Shown here piece by piece: positions 56,491 through 64,000 of a DNA stretch of 64,000 nucleotides. The notes beneath the pieces were generated by a model, which was not told the origin of the DNA, did not search any database, and was given only the letters and a program-made list of their open reading frames with translations. The stretch is from Victivallaceae bacterium (GTDB lineage: Bacteria; Chlamydiota; Chlamydiia; Chlamydiales; Chlamydiaceae): positions 224,430 to 288,429 of the forward strand of contig JAVXCN010000001.1 in the NCBI GenBank assembly GCA_036659455.1. Reading direction: 5' to 3'. Position 1 is the first letter of the stretch. The number at the start of each line of letters is the position of its first letter. Position numbers and translations under genes: made by a program.

Positions 56491-56874
56491 AGATTACAAT
56501 CTCCTTAATCGAAGTATTCGGACTGAATTTACCGAAAAACCGATGGAAAACATTGTATGCCTGTCTTGTAATATTGTGCAATACGGTTATATTAACGGTT
56601 TTTTTTTCTATAAAAATCGTAAATCATAGATAAATATCTATTGCTTCATTTGAATTTTAAAAACAAATATCTTATGTCTATGATGTAGAAAACGAAGAAC
56701 TTTTAATCAAAAAAGAGTTTAATTGTTTAAAAAAACTATCAAAAAATATTAGTATTTCCTAGAATTATCTCCCAATACAAACTGAGAAATTTTACAAATA
56801 ATATTAAGATATATTCAAACATAAGTAATAAAACAGTTTGGAATTTATTAATTATCAAGCAAGGAAGGTAAATA
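56491..56874. other. 384-base divergent control region between ytgA and the 56875 gene
   Basis: No gene is seen. Apart from the ytgA promoter/operator it holds the palindrome TAGATA-AA-TATCTA (56627-56640) and the 8-base inverted repeat ATCATAGA (56623-56630) / TCTATGAT (56677-56684), which share sequence. The remainder (56690-56860) is very AT-rich, with no good promoter match for the rightward gene. Confidence 0.45.
56552..56583 (-). promoter_or_regulatory. ytgA promoter with operator-like palindrome
   Basis: On the minus strand: TTGCAC (56581-56576), 18-base spacer, TACAAT (56557-56552), placing the transcript start about 55 bases before the ytgA ATG. The -35 box lies inside an inverted repeat TATTG-TG-CAATA (56572-56583), a fitting place for a repressor such as the YtgR domain. 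The repressor link is inferred. Confidence 0.5.
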
Positions 56875-57396
56875 ATGGCCTCGGCTGACAGTGCGAACAC
56901 GAAAGCAAAAGAAGAAACCGAAAAGTTGATTGAAAAAGCAGTTAAGAAGGTACATGGGGATAAGGAAAACGACCTTTGTAGGTATCTTCCGGGTCCCGGC
57001 GGTGGATATATGCACCACTTTACATTAAAAAAACTTAAAAACACTCACCCCGAGCAACTGAGCAGCATGTTAAAAAAATTTATCCTTAACTCAGAACAAC
57101 CCAGATTGTTGGATCCTAAACCAAGAGCTCCTAGAGGTTCAAAAAAAAGACGAGATTTCATTAATTTCACTAAAAATGATATTGAACGAGTTCTGGAATT
57201 GGCACGTCAAGTCGGGGATAAGGATTTATTGGCAAGATTCAGTCCTAAAAAACCTTTGCCTTCTTTAAAAAGAGAGCTCATCCGATCTATCCGTAACGGA
57301 CTCGTTTGCGTTGAGCTATGGGCTGCTTACGTCGAAACCGTTAAAGCTTTAAACAACGTCTCTCTTTCTCTGGAAATGGTTGAAACGTTTGCCTAA
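56875..57396 (+). CDS. conserved chlamydial hypothetical protein
   Basis: A 173-residue basic protein without membrane segments. The N-terminal 30 residues are charged and helical; LCRYLPGPGGGYMHHFTLKK (35-54) looks like a conserved core; RAPRGSKKRRDF is a basic patch; the C-terminal half is helical. I recognise no general family. Its place between the ytg genes and npt1 is that of CT066 in C. trachomatis as I remember it. GGAAGG gives a good ribosome site. A strong terminator follows 32 bases after the stop. Confidence 0.75.
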   Translation: MASADSANTKAKEETEKLIEKAVKKVHGDKENDLCRYLPGPGGGYMHHFTLKKLKNTHPEQLSSMLKKFILNSEQPRLLDPKPRAPRGSKKRRDFINFTKNDIERVLELARQVGDKDLLARFSPKKPLPSLKRELIRSIRNGLVCVELWAAYVETVKALNNVSLSLEMVETFA

Positions 57397-57427
57397 AAGT
57401 TCTGTCTAACTGGATACCTTTCCCTAT

Positions 57428-57464
57428 AAAAAGCACCCGATTTTATTTTCATTGGGTGCTTTTT
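57428..57464 (+). terminator. Rho-independent terminator
   Basis: Perfect 11-base stem AAAAAGCACCC (57428-57438) / GGGTGCTTTTT (57454-57464) with a 15-base loop. It ends the transcript of the 56875-57396 gene and separates it from npt1. Confidence 0.85.
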
Positions 57465-57486
57465 GCTGACTTTCTCCTGTTTCCGC

Positions 57487-57515
57487 TTGTAATTCACTCA
57501 AAAATCCAGTATAAT
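57487..57515 (+). promoter_or_regulatory. sigma-66 promoter of npt1
   Basis: TTGTAA (57487-57492), 17-base spacer, TATAAT (57510-57515), just after the terminator. The leader is about 80 bases. It is a strong consensus match in the right place. Confidence 0.65.
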
Positions 57516-57602
57516 CTTTCGTTTTAAAGTAAGTAAATTTTTTAAGCAAACTCCCATACGTCGAGGAGTACTTGATAATAAAATGTGTTTTCAGAGGATA
57601 AT

Positions 57603-59162
57603 ATGACAACAAAAATAGAAGAAAAACCTTTTGGAAAACTGCGTTCCCTCATATGGCCCATTCATAATTATGAGCTGAAAAAGGTTCTGCCGATGTTCCT
57701 GATGTTTTTCTGTATCTCATTCAATTATACGATTCTTAGAGATACAAAGGACACCTTGATCATAACGGCACCGGGATCGGGAGCCGAAGCTTTGCCCTTC
57801 ATTAAAGTCTGGATGGTAGTTCCGGCTGCCGTTTTATTCATGATGGTTTACGCCAAGCTCAGTAATATTTTGAGCAAACAAACCATATTTTACGTAGTCA
57901 TTGCTCCTTTCATGATTTTCTTTATCTTATTTCCTACGGTGATTTATCCGTTTAGGGATTTTTTGCATCCTATGCAACTAGCGGACACTCTTCAGAGCAT
58001 CCTACCTGCCGGATTAAGCGGTTTGGTTGCAGTATTCAGAAATTGGTCGTTTGCCATATTTTTTGTACTAGCCGAGCTATGGGGAAGCGTTATGTTATCC
58101 TTAATGTTCTGGGGATTTGCCAATGAAATTACTAAAGTCGGCGAAGCTAAGAGATTTTATGCGCTATTCGGAGTCGGAGCCAATATTGCTCTTCTTTGTT
58201 CGGGCCCTGCTATTATTTTCGCTTCCAATATGCGTTCCAAAGTAGCAGCCGGAGTCGATCCTTGGGGTTATTCCTTAAAACTATTAATGGCCATGACTTT
58301 CATTTCCGGTTTGGTAATTATCGTTTGTTACAGGTGGATTCACAGTAACGTATTAACCGATGCAAGATTTTACTCACCAGAAGAAGTCGGTAAGAAGAAA
58401 TCTAAACCTAAAATGGGTCTCAAAGAAAGCTTCCTCTACCTGATTAAATCTCCTTATATTTTATGCTTGGCTATGTTGGTCATCGGTTACGGTATTGCCA
58501 TCAATATTGTTGAAGTTACTTGGAAAAGTCAGCTTAAACTTCAGTTCCAAGATCCGAATTCATACAGTGTTTTTATGGGTAAATTTTCTACTTGGACAGG
58601 AGTCGTATCAGTATTCACGATGTTATTCATAGGCGGAAACGTTCTTAGAAAATTCGGTTGGTTAACAGCAGCCTTGGCTACTCCATGTATTCTTTTGTTT
58701 ACGGGAACCGTATTTTTTATGCTCGTAATTTTCAGGGACAACTGTATGGGAATGATTTCCTATTTAGGAACAACACCTTTGATGATGGCAGTTATCGTCG
58801 GTATGATACAAAACATTCTTTCCAAATCGACCAAATACGCTTTATTTGATCCGACGAAAGAATTGGCTTATATCCCTCTTGACCAAGAACAAAAGGTTAA
58901 AGGAAAAGCTGCCATTGATGTTGTTGGAGCTCGTTTAGGTAAATCCGGTGGTTCCCTTATTCAACAAGGACTATTAGTGCTCTGCGGAAGTATTTCTGCT
59001 ATGACTCCTTATCTAGCCGTTATTCTCTTCGGGGTCATCGGTTTATGGATGATTTCCGCTAAGAAGTTGAATAAACGCTTCATTGCTCTCACCAGTAAAG
59101 AGGAAGCGGTTGAAGAAGTTCCAGCCACGGCTACTGAAAACGCTACTGCCGAAACGGCTTAA
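57603..59162 (+). CDS. npt1: ATP/ADP translocase Npt1
   Basis: It exchanges bacterial ADP for host ATP across the inner membrane, the basis of chlamydial energy parasitism. From ATG 57603 (MTTKIEEKPFGKLRS) it has 519 residues; six extra codons upstream are open but the AGAGGA site fits 57603. About twelve membrane segments are evident. Conserved stretches: NYTILRDTKDTLI near 43-55, ELWGSVMLSLMFWGFANEIT, and FDPTKELAYIPLDQEQKVKG. It is bracketed by a promoter and terminator as a single-gene unit. The identification is secure. Confidence 0.97.
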   Translation: MTTKIEEKPFGKLRSLIWPIHNYELKKVLPMFLMFFCISFNYTILRDTKDTLIITAPGSGAEALPFIKVWMVVPAAVLFMMVYAKLSNILSKQTIFYVVIAPFMIFFILFPTVIYPFRDFLHPMQLADTLQSILPAGLSGLVAVFRNWSFAIFFVLAELWGSVMLSLMFWGFANEITKVGEAKRFYALFGVGANIALLCSGPAIIFASNMRSKVAAGVDPWGYSLKLLMAMTFISGLVIIVCYRWIHSNVLTDARFYSPEEVGKKKSKPKMGLKESFLYLIKSPYILCLAMLVIGYGIAINIVEVTWKSQLKLQFQDPNSYSVFMGKFSTWTGVVSVFTMLFIGGNVLRKFGWLTAALATPCILLFTGTVFFMLVIFRDNCMGMISYLGTTPLMMAVIVGMIQNILSKSTKYALFDPTKELAYIPLDQEQKVKGKAAIDVVGARLGKSGGSLIQQGLLVLCGSISAMTPYLAVILFGVIGLWMISAKKLNKRFIALTSKEEAVEEVPATATENATAETA

Positions 59163-59189
59163 TAAACCGAAATTCAACGCGTTTTTTGA

Positions 59190-59230
59190 AGAAACCCTAA
59201 TAATTCTTAGGAATATTAGGGTTTCTTTTT
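59190..59230 (+). terminator. Rho-independent terminator of npt1
   Basis: A 12-base stem GAAACCCTAATA (59191-59202) / TATTAGGGTTTC (59214-59225) with an 11-base loop, then five Ts. It lies 29 bases after the npt1 stop. Confidence 0.85.
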
Positions 59231-59303
59231 ATCCGAAAGATTGACAACTTTCATCCGTCTTTTTTAAGATTAAAAGCACTATTTTTGACTTTAACGGTTT
59301 ATT

Positions 59304-61127
59304 TTGAGTACTAAAAATCAATATTCTACAGAACTCATAAGAAATTTCTCCATCATTGCTCATATCGACCACGGCAAATCTACCATTGCCGATCGATTAT
59401 TGGAGATGACTCAAACCATAGAAGACAGAGATATGAAGGAACAGCTGCTGGATTCTATGGATCTTGAGCGTGAGCGAGGTATTACAATTAAAGCTCACCC
59501 CGTAACGATGTTTTATGAATATAAAGGTCAAACATATCGAATTAACCTTATTGACACACCAGGTCACGTAGACTTTTCTTATGAAGTTTCGCGTTCACTT
59601 TCCGCTTGTGAAGGTGCTTTATTAGTAGTCGATGCTGCTCAAGGAGTCCAAGCACAGAGCATTGCAAACGTTTATCTAGCTATAGAGAAAAATATCGAGA
59701 TCATCCCTATTCTGAATAAGATTGATCTTCCCGCAGCAAATCCCGAAGAAGTTAAGCGACAAATCGAAGATTACATAGGTATCGATACGAGAGAAAGCGT
59801 AGAATGTTCGGCAAAAACCGGTTTAGGAATCGAACAGGTCTTGGAGAAAATTATCAAGCTTGTCCCTCCTCCTGAAAATCCGGAAACCGATTATTTACAG
59901 GCTTTGATATTCGATTCCCATTATGATCCTTATCTAGGCATCATGGTCTATGTTCGAATATTTAGCGGGGAAATAAAAAAGGGAGATAAAATCACCTTTA
60001 TGTCCGGTTCCAAGACGGTTTCTTTCGAAGTCCTGGGGGTCGGAATATTTAAGCCTAAAGCCACCTTGATCGATGAATCGTTAAAACCCGGACAAGTCGG
60101 TTACTTCATTGCCAACATTAAAAAAGTAAAAGACATCAAAATAGGAGATACCGTCACCCATTTTAAACATCGTTCCCCAACCCCTCTTGCCGGCTTTAAA
60201 GAAATCAATCCGGTAGTCTTTGCTGGTATATATCCGATGGATTCTTCTGATTTGGATCTCCTTAAAGATGCTTTGGGTCGTCTTCAACTTAACGATTCAG
60301 CATTAACTGTAGAACCAGAAAACAGTCATTCATTGGGGTTTGGATTTCGTTGCGGATTTCTCGGTTTATTACATCTAGAGATTGTTTTTGAACGATTGAT
60401 CAGAGAGTTCGATATAGATGTCATTGCTACTCCTCCAAGCGTTATTTACCACATAGTTTTAAAAATCGGAACGGTTATTCCTATCGATAATCCAACGGGG
60501 TATCCTGATCCCACTCTAATTGAAAGAATCGAAGAACCTTGGGTTACGGTCAATATCATTACCCCTGCTGATTTTTTGGGTAATATTATGAATCTATGTA
60601 TGGAAAAACGAGGCACCTGTTTAAAAACGGATAAATTAGATCATCAAAGACTGGTCCTAACTTATGAGTTACCTTTAAATGAAATTATTTCGGATTTTAA
60701 CGATAAGTTAAAATCCGTAACCAAAGGCTACGGTTCTTTCGATTATCGTTTCTTGGGATATAAAAAAGGAGATATCATTAAACTTGAAATATTAATTAAT
60801 GATGAACCGATAGATGCATTTTCCTGTTTAGTCCATAAAGATAAAGCCGAAAGCCGAGGTCGAAGTATCTGTAAAAAACTACTCGACGTTATTCCTCAAC
60901 AGTTATTTAAAATCCCCATTCAAGCGGCTATCAATCGAAAAATCATTGCTAGAGAAACCATTAATGCTCTTTCCAAGAATGTAACGGCTAAATGTTATGG
61001 AGGGGACATTACCAGGAAACGTAAGCTGTGGGAGAAGCAGAAGAAGGGTAAAAAACGTATGAAGGAATTCGGTAAGGTATCAGTACCTCAAAGTGCTTTC
61101 ATAGAAGTTTTAAAAATGAACGACTGA
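59304..61127 (+). CDS. lepA: elongation factor 4 (LepA), TTG start
   Basis: A ribosome-associated GTPase. At 607 residues it has [23 protein letters not shown] (G1), [16 protein letters not shown] (G3), NKIDLPAA (G4) and the C-terminal LepA domain ending [16 protein letters not shown]. The first usable start is TTG 59304: an in-frame TAA lies at 59292, and the next ATG would remove the P-loop. No ribosome site is visible before it. The gene faces gnd across a 154-base gap. Confidence 0.95.
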   Translation: MSTKNQYSTELIRNFSIIAHIDHGKSTIADRLLEMTQTIEDRDMKEQLLDSMDLERERGITIKAHPVTMFYEYKGQTYRINLIDTPGHVDFSYEVSRSLSACEGALLVVDAAQGVQAQSIANVYLAIEKNIEIIPILNKIDLPAANPEEVKRQIEDYIGIDTRESVECSAKTGLGIEQVLEKIIKLVPPPENPETDYLQALIFDSHYDPYLGIMVYVRIFSGEIKKGDKITFMSGSKTVSFEVLGVGIFKPKATLIDESLKPGQVGYFIANIKKVKDIKIGDTVTHFKHRSPTPLAGFKEINPVVFAGIYPMDSSDLDLLKDALGRLQLNDSALTVEPENSHSLGFGFRCGFLGLLHLEIVFERLIREFDIDVIATPPSVIYHIVLKIGTVIPIDNPTGYPDPTLIERIEEPWVTVNIITPADFLGNIMNLCMEKRGTCLKTDKLDHQRLVLTYELPLNEIISDFNDKLKSVTKGYGSFDYRFLGYKKGDIIKLEILINDEPIDAFSCLVHKDKAESRGRSICKKLLDVIPQQLFKIPIQAAINRKIIARETINALSKNVTAKCYGGDITRKRKLWEKQKKGKKRMKEFGKVSVPQSAFIEVLKMND

Positions 61128-61281
61128 AATATTCAAAACATTACGGATATACCTCGTTTGAAAAAACGGTAATCCTCAGATTCCATAGATCAGCGAAAAA
61201 ATATTTATTTTATCCATGAAAAATGGAATCATTCAACTTACAAATACAAACATCACGGATGATTTAAAACTATTCCTCCGA

Positions 61282-62688
61282 TTAAGTCCATTTAGTATGA
61301 AAAAATTCTCCTCGAGGAGTGTCATTTCGTTCGTAAGTATGCGCTCCGAAGTAATCCCTCATTGCTTGAATCATACAAGCCGATGATGAAGACTCGCAAT
61401 AACCGTCAAAGAAAGACAAACTCGAAGAAAAACAAGGAATCGGAATCCCAAGGCTCATTGCAACGGTAATCATTTTTCTCCAACTTTTAACAGAGGTCTT
61501 TAATGCCGATTTAAAGAAAGGAGCCAAGATTAGAGAAGGAAGATTTTCATCAAAATCAAAAGATTCTTTAATATTATCTAAAAAAATGCTCCTTATAATA
61601 CAACCGCTACGCCATACCAAAGCAATATCTCCATAATGCAAATTCCAAGAAAAAGCATCGGATGCTTGCTTCATGAGCATAAAACCTTGAGCATAGCTTA
61701 TAATTTTAGCAGCATAAAGTGATGCTTCAAGGTCATTTTCTTCCAATTCCTGAATAGTGTCGTAAGCAGTATCAATTTCGGAGAATTCTCTATCTGCAAG
61801 GAGCCGCTGTTCTTTTAATGAAGACAGATATCTAACAAAAACCGCTTCGGAAATCAACGATGCGGGAACGCCCAGCTCTAAAGCTGCTATTCCTGTCCAG
61901 GAACCGGTTCCCTTCTGACTGGCAACATCTAAAATGCAATCCAATAAGAATTTACCTGACTCATCTTTAAAACGAAGAATATTTGCAGTGATTTCAATCA
62001 AATAGCTGTTTAGTTTCCCGGAATTCCATTTATCGAAAATATCTGCTATTTGGGGATTACTAAACCCCATAATCCGCTTCATAATACTGTAAGTCTCGGA
62101 GATCAACTGCATATCTCCGTATTCAATACCGTTATGAACCATTTTAACGTAATGTCCCGAACCTCCAGGACCGATCCATTGACAACAAGGTTTTCCATTA
62201 ACCTTTGCCGAGATGTCTTTAAAAACGGATTCTATAAATGACCATGCCTCAATATTTCCTCCAGGCATAATGGAAGGACCGAAACGAGCGCCTTCCTCAC
62301 CACCGGAAATTCCAGCGCCTACAAAAAGAATGCCTTTATTTTTGAGCGATTCACATCGTCTTTCGGAATCCCGATAATGACTATTACCTCCATCAATAAT
62401 AATATCCCCCTTCTCCAAGAAAGGAAGCAAAGCTTCGATAAAATCATCTACCGGATTTCCTGACTTAACCATCAGCAAAATACGACGCGGTCTTTTTAAA
62501 GAAGAAATGAAGTCTTTCAGAGCGAAAAAAGGACGGACTGACGTATCTCGAGCTTCATTAACCATAAAGGCTTCCGTCTTATTCCCACTCCTGTTAAAAA
62601 CAGATACGACATAACCATGATCATTCATATTCAAGACCAGATTTTGTCCCATTACAGCTAAACCTATTACGCCTATATCTGATTGCAT
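61282..62688 (-). CDS. gnd: 6-phosphogluconate dehydrogenase, decarboxylating
   Basis: It makes ribulose-5-phosphate and NADPH in the pentose phosphate pathway. At 468 residues it has NADP motif GVIGLAVMGQNLVLN (6-20), GGNSHYRDSERR, GAGISGGEEGARFGPSIMPGG and the catalytic HYVKMVHNGIEYGDMQLI with Lys and His. All key residues appear intact. It lies 15 bases after tyrS on the same strand. The gap before lepA (61128-61281) holds an 8-base inverted repeat (61179-61186 / 61223-61230) but no clear terminator. Confidence 0.96.
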   Translation of the reverse strand: MQSDIGVIGLAVMGQNLVLNMNDHGYVVSVFNRSGNKTEAFMVNEARDTSVRPFFALKDFISSLKRPRRILLMVKSGNPVDDFIEALLPFLEKGDIIIDGGNSHYRDSERRCESLKNKGILFVGAGISGGEEGARFGPSIMPGGNIEAWSFIESVFKDISAKVNGKPCCQWIGPGGSGHYVKMVHNGIEYGDMQLISETYSIMKRIMGFSNPQIADIFDKWNSGKLNSYLIEITANILRFKDESGKFLLDCILDVASQKGTGSWTGIAALELGVPASLISEAVFVRYLSSLKEQRLLADREFSEIDTAYDTIQELEENDLEASLYAAKIISYAQGFMLMKQASDAFSWNLHYGDIALVWRSGCIIRSIFLDNIKESFDFDENLPSLILAPFFKSALKTSVKSWRKMITVAMSLGIPIPCFSSSLSFFDGYCESSSSACMIQAMRDYFGAHTYERNDTPRGEFFHTKWT

Positions 62689-62703
62689 AACGTCTTTCTA
62701 CTT

Positions 62704-63969
62704 TCAGTTCACTAATTTTGAACACGCTTTTTCACTACAAAGAGCGAGTTTTTTCTTTTTACCGCATCCTACGATAATGAATTTTCCTTCCTTAAAATCC
62801 GAAATATCCACACAAATGTCCCCAGTCAATAAAGCCGATCCGTTAACGTATATTCCCTTCTGATCGATAAGCCTTCTCGCTTCGCTTTTTGATGAACAAA
62901 GACCGCTTTCTACTAAAACGTCTATCCACTTCTTAGTCGTTATTTCCTGAAGATCCACTTGACGATACGAGCCCGCGCTAATCAAACTTCTACAAACATC
63001 CTCATTAGCCTCGTCTATTCGACCCGGGGCAATTTTAGCGGTTAACTCCTTTGCCGAAGATAACCCTCTATCACCGTGAACGAATTTCGTAATAGAGTCT
63101 ACAATTAAATAACGCACTCTTTCGGAATCTACGGCAAGCTCCTTGCGTAACTCATCTATCTCTTCATTTTTTAAAAAAGTCAATGATCGCATAACTCCCG
63201 ATAACCCTTCATCAGGCAAACGACACAAGTATTGATAAAAGTCGTAAGGCGAAGTTTTATCGACATTTAACCAAACGGCTCCCGACTCCGTTTTACCCAA
63301 TTTTTTACCGTCAGAATTAACAAGTAAAGGATAAGTTAATCCGTAGACGTGCTTACCTTGCTTACGTCTGACAAACTCTATTCCCGAAACGATATTTCCC
63401 CATTGATCACTACCGCCTAGTTGAAGAGATACATTCCGATTTTCGGAAAGATAAAAAAAATCATAAGCCTGAAGCAACTGATAACTGAATTCCGTGAAGC
63501 TAATGCCTTCTTCGGATTCCAATCGTGCTCTTACGGAATCTTTCGACAACAAAGTTCCCAAACGAAAATGTTTACCGATGTCTCTTAAAAAATCTATCCA
63601 AAAAATTTCCCGAAACCAATCGTAATTATTAACGATCTCAATGTCATTACCCAATAATTCTTTTAATCTTTTACCGATTGCTTCCGCATTATTACGAACG
63701 CTGTTTTCGGAAAGTAATTGTCTTTCTTCGGTTTTTCCCGAAGGATCACCGATCATACCAGTTGCTCCTCCGACTAATACGACGACTTTGTGACCGAAAC
63801 GAATGAAATGCTTAAGGAGGAGAATGCCGGCTAAATGTCCGATATGAAGCGAGTCTGCAGTAGGGTCAAAACCCATATAAACGGAAACAGGGCCCGTAAC
63901 ATCTTCCAAACCGCCGGAAACATCTTCCAGAATCTTTCTGGAACGCAAATATGACAGAATTGATCGCAT
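62704..63969 (-). CDS. tyrS: tyrosyl-tRNA synthetase
   Basis: It charges tRNA-Tyr. At 421 residues it has GFDPTADSLHIGHL (HIGH motif near 42), GDPSGKTEER, the LGGSDQWGNI tyrosine/ATP site, the KMSKS-equivalent DGKKLGKTESG (near 230), and a C-terminal S4 RNA-binding domain (about 355-420, SKSEARRLIDQKGIYVNG). The gene runs leftward from ATG 63969 and is followed by gnd. The upstream 31 bases reach the window edge. Confidence 0.96.
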   Translation of the reverse strand: MRSILSYLRSRKILEDVSGGLEDVTGPVSVYMGFDPTADSLHIGHLAGILLLKHFIRFGHKVVVLVGGATGMIGDPSGKTEERQLLSENSVRNNAEAIGKRLKELLGNDIEIVNNYDWFREIFWIDFLRDIGKHFRLGTLLSKDSVRARLESEEGISFTEFSYQLLQAYDFFYLSENRNVSLQLGGSDQWGNIVSGIEFVRRKQGKHVYGLTYPLLVNSDGKKLGKTESGAVWLNVDKTSPYDFYQYLCRLPDEGLSGVMRSLTFLKNEEIDELRKELAVDSERVRYLIVDSITKFVHGDRGLSSAKELTAKIAPGRIDEANEDVCRSLISAGSYRQVDLQEITTKKWIDVLVESGLCSSKSEARRLIDQKGIYVNGSALLTGDICVDISDFKEGKFIIVGCGKKKKLALCSEKACSKLVN

Positions 63970-64000
63970 AACTCCATCCCAACTAAAAACAACAAACCGA

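Noticed and set aside
61179..61230. Terminator between lepA and gnd
   Set aside because: The 8-base arms GATTCCAT/ATGGAATC have a 36-base loop and no T run, so termination is not supported.

Overview
The window reads as chromosome of an obligate intracellular bacterium of the Chlamydiales, close to the family Chlamydiaceae. The evidence is gene content that only this lineage combines: a Npt1-type ATP/ADP translocase, the sctU-sctV-copN-chaperone-malQ type III secretion block, the ytgABCD metal importer whose ytgC is fused to a DtxR-type repressor, and several bilobed-hydrophobic (Inc-like) proteins. Proteins such as ribosomal protein S1 and Npt1 are very similar to those I remember from Chlamydia trachomatis, but many others differ too much for the genus itself. 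DNA is AT-rich (roughly 35-40% G+C by eye). A fish-associated relative such as Candidatus Clavichlamydia is one guess, but the sequence alone does not settle it. I saw no tRNA or rRNA gene, insertion sequence, prophage or CRISPR array.

Layout. 1-6.5 kb: the N-terminal part of a glycoside hydrolase family 3-like gene, then pdhABC (pyruvate dehydrogenase E1 alpha, E1 beta, E2) facing glgP. 6.6-14.8 kb: two Inc-like genes, a second-type dnaA, yidC, lgt, a small membrane protein, acpS and trxB. 15-23.9 kb: the translation/RNA operon rpsA, nusA-infB-rbfA-truB-ribF, facing ychF. 24.1-32.8 kb: sctU, sctV, copN, scc1-like chaperone, malQ, then rpmB and a UbiD-family decarboxylase. 32.8-36.3 kb: a membrane-anchored OTU-type cysteine protease (probable deubiquitinase effector), a phospholipase D-like protein and an NlpC/P60 peptidase. 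36.3-39.6 kb: rplM-rpsI and rpmG-lolC-lolD. 39.7-43.7 kb: a lineage-specific stretch with a 58-codon ORF, an apparently exported MazG-type pyrophosphohydrolase, a (KE)n repeat protein, a Ser/Gly-rich effector-like protein, a small basic protein and a polytopic membrane protein. 43.7-49.3 kb: folD-apbE, smpB, dnaN, a frameshifted recF and a secreted serine hydrolase. 49.3-56.6 kb: leftward ytgA-ytgB-ytgCR-ytgD-dxr-rseP. 56.6-64 kb: a conserved chlamydial protein, npt1, lepA, gnd and tyrS.

How it works together. Many genes serve host exploitation (type III export gate and plug, ATP import, metal import with built-in repressor, Inc-like and OTU effector candidates). The rest is core metabolism and translation packed tightly: neighbouring genes overlap on the same strand (pdhA/pdhB, nusA/infB, rbfA/truB/ribF, folD/apbE, ytgA/B/C/D) and convergent genes overlap tail to tail (pdhC/glgP, ribF/ychF, apbE/smpB, hydrolase/rseP). 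Relative to C. trachomatis gene order as I remember it, the window joins blocks equivalent to CT245-252, CT101-084, CT127-125, CT152-150 and CT083-062, so it contains several synteny breakpoints. The most interesting items are the OTU protease with an Inc-type membrane anchor, the MazG domain behind a signal peptide, the broken recF, and the operator-like palindrome on the ytgA promoter.
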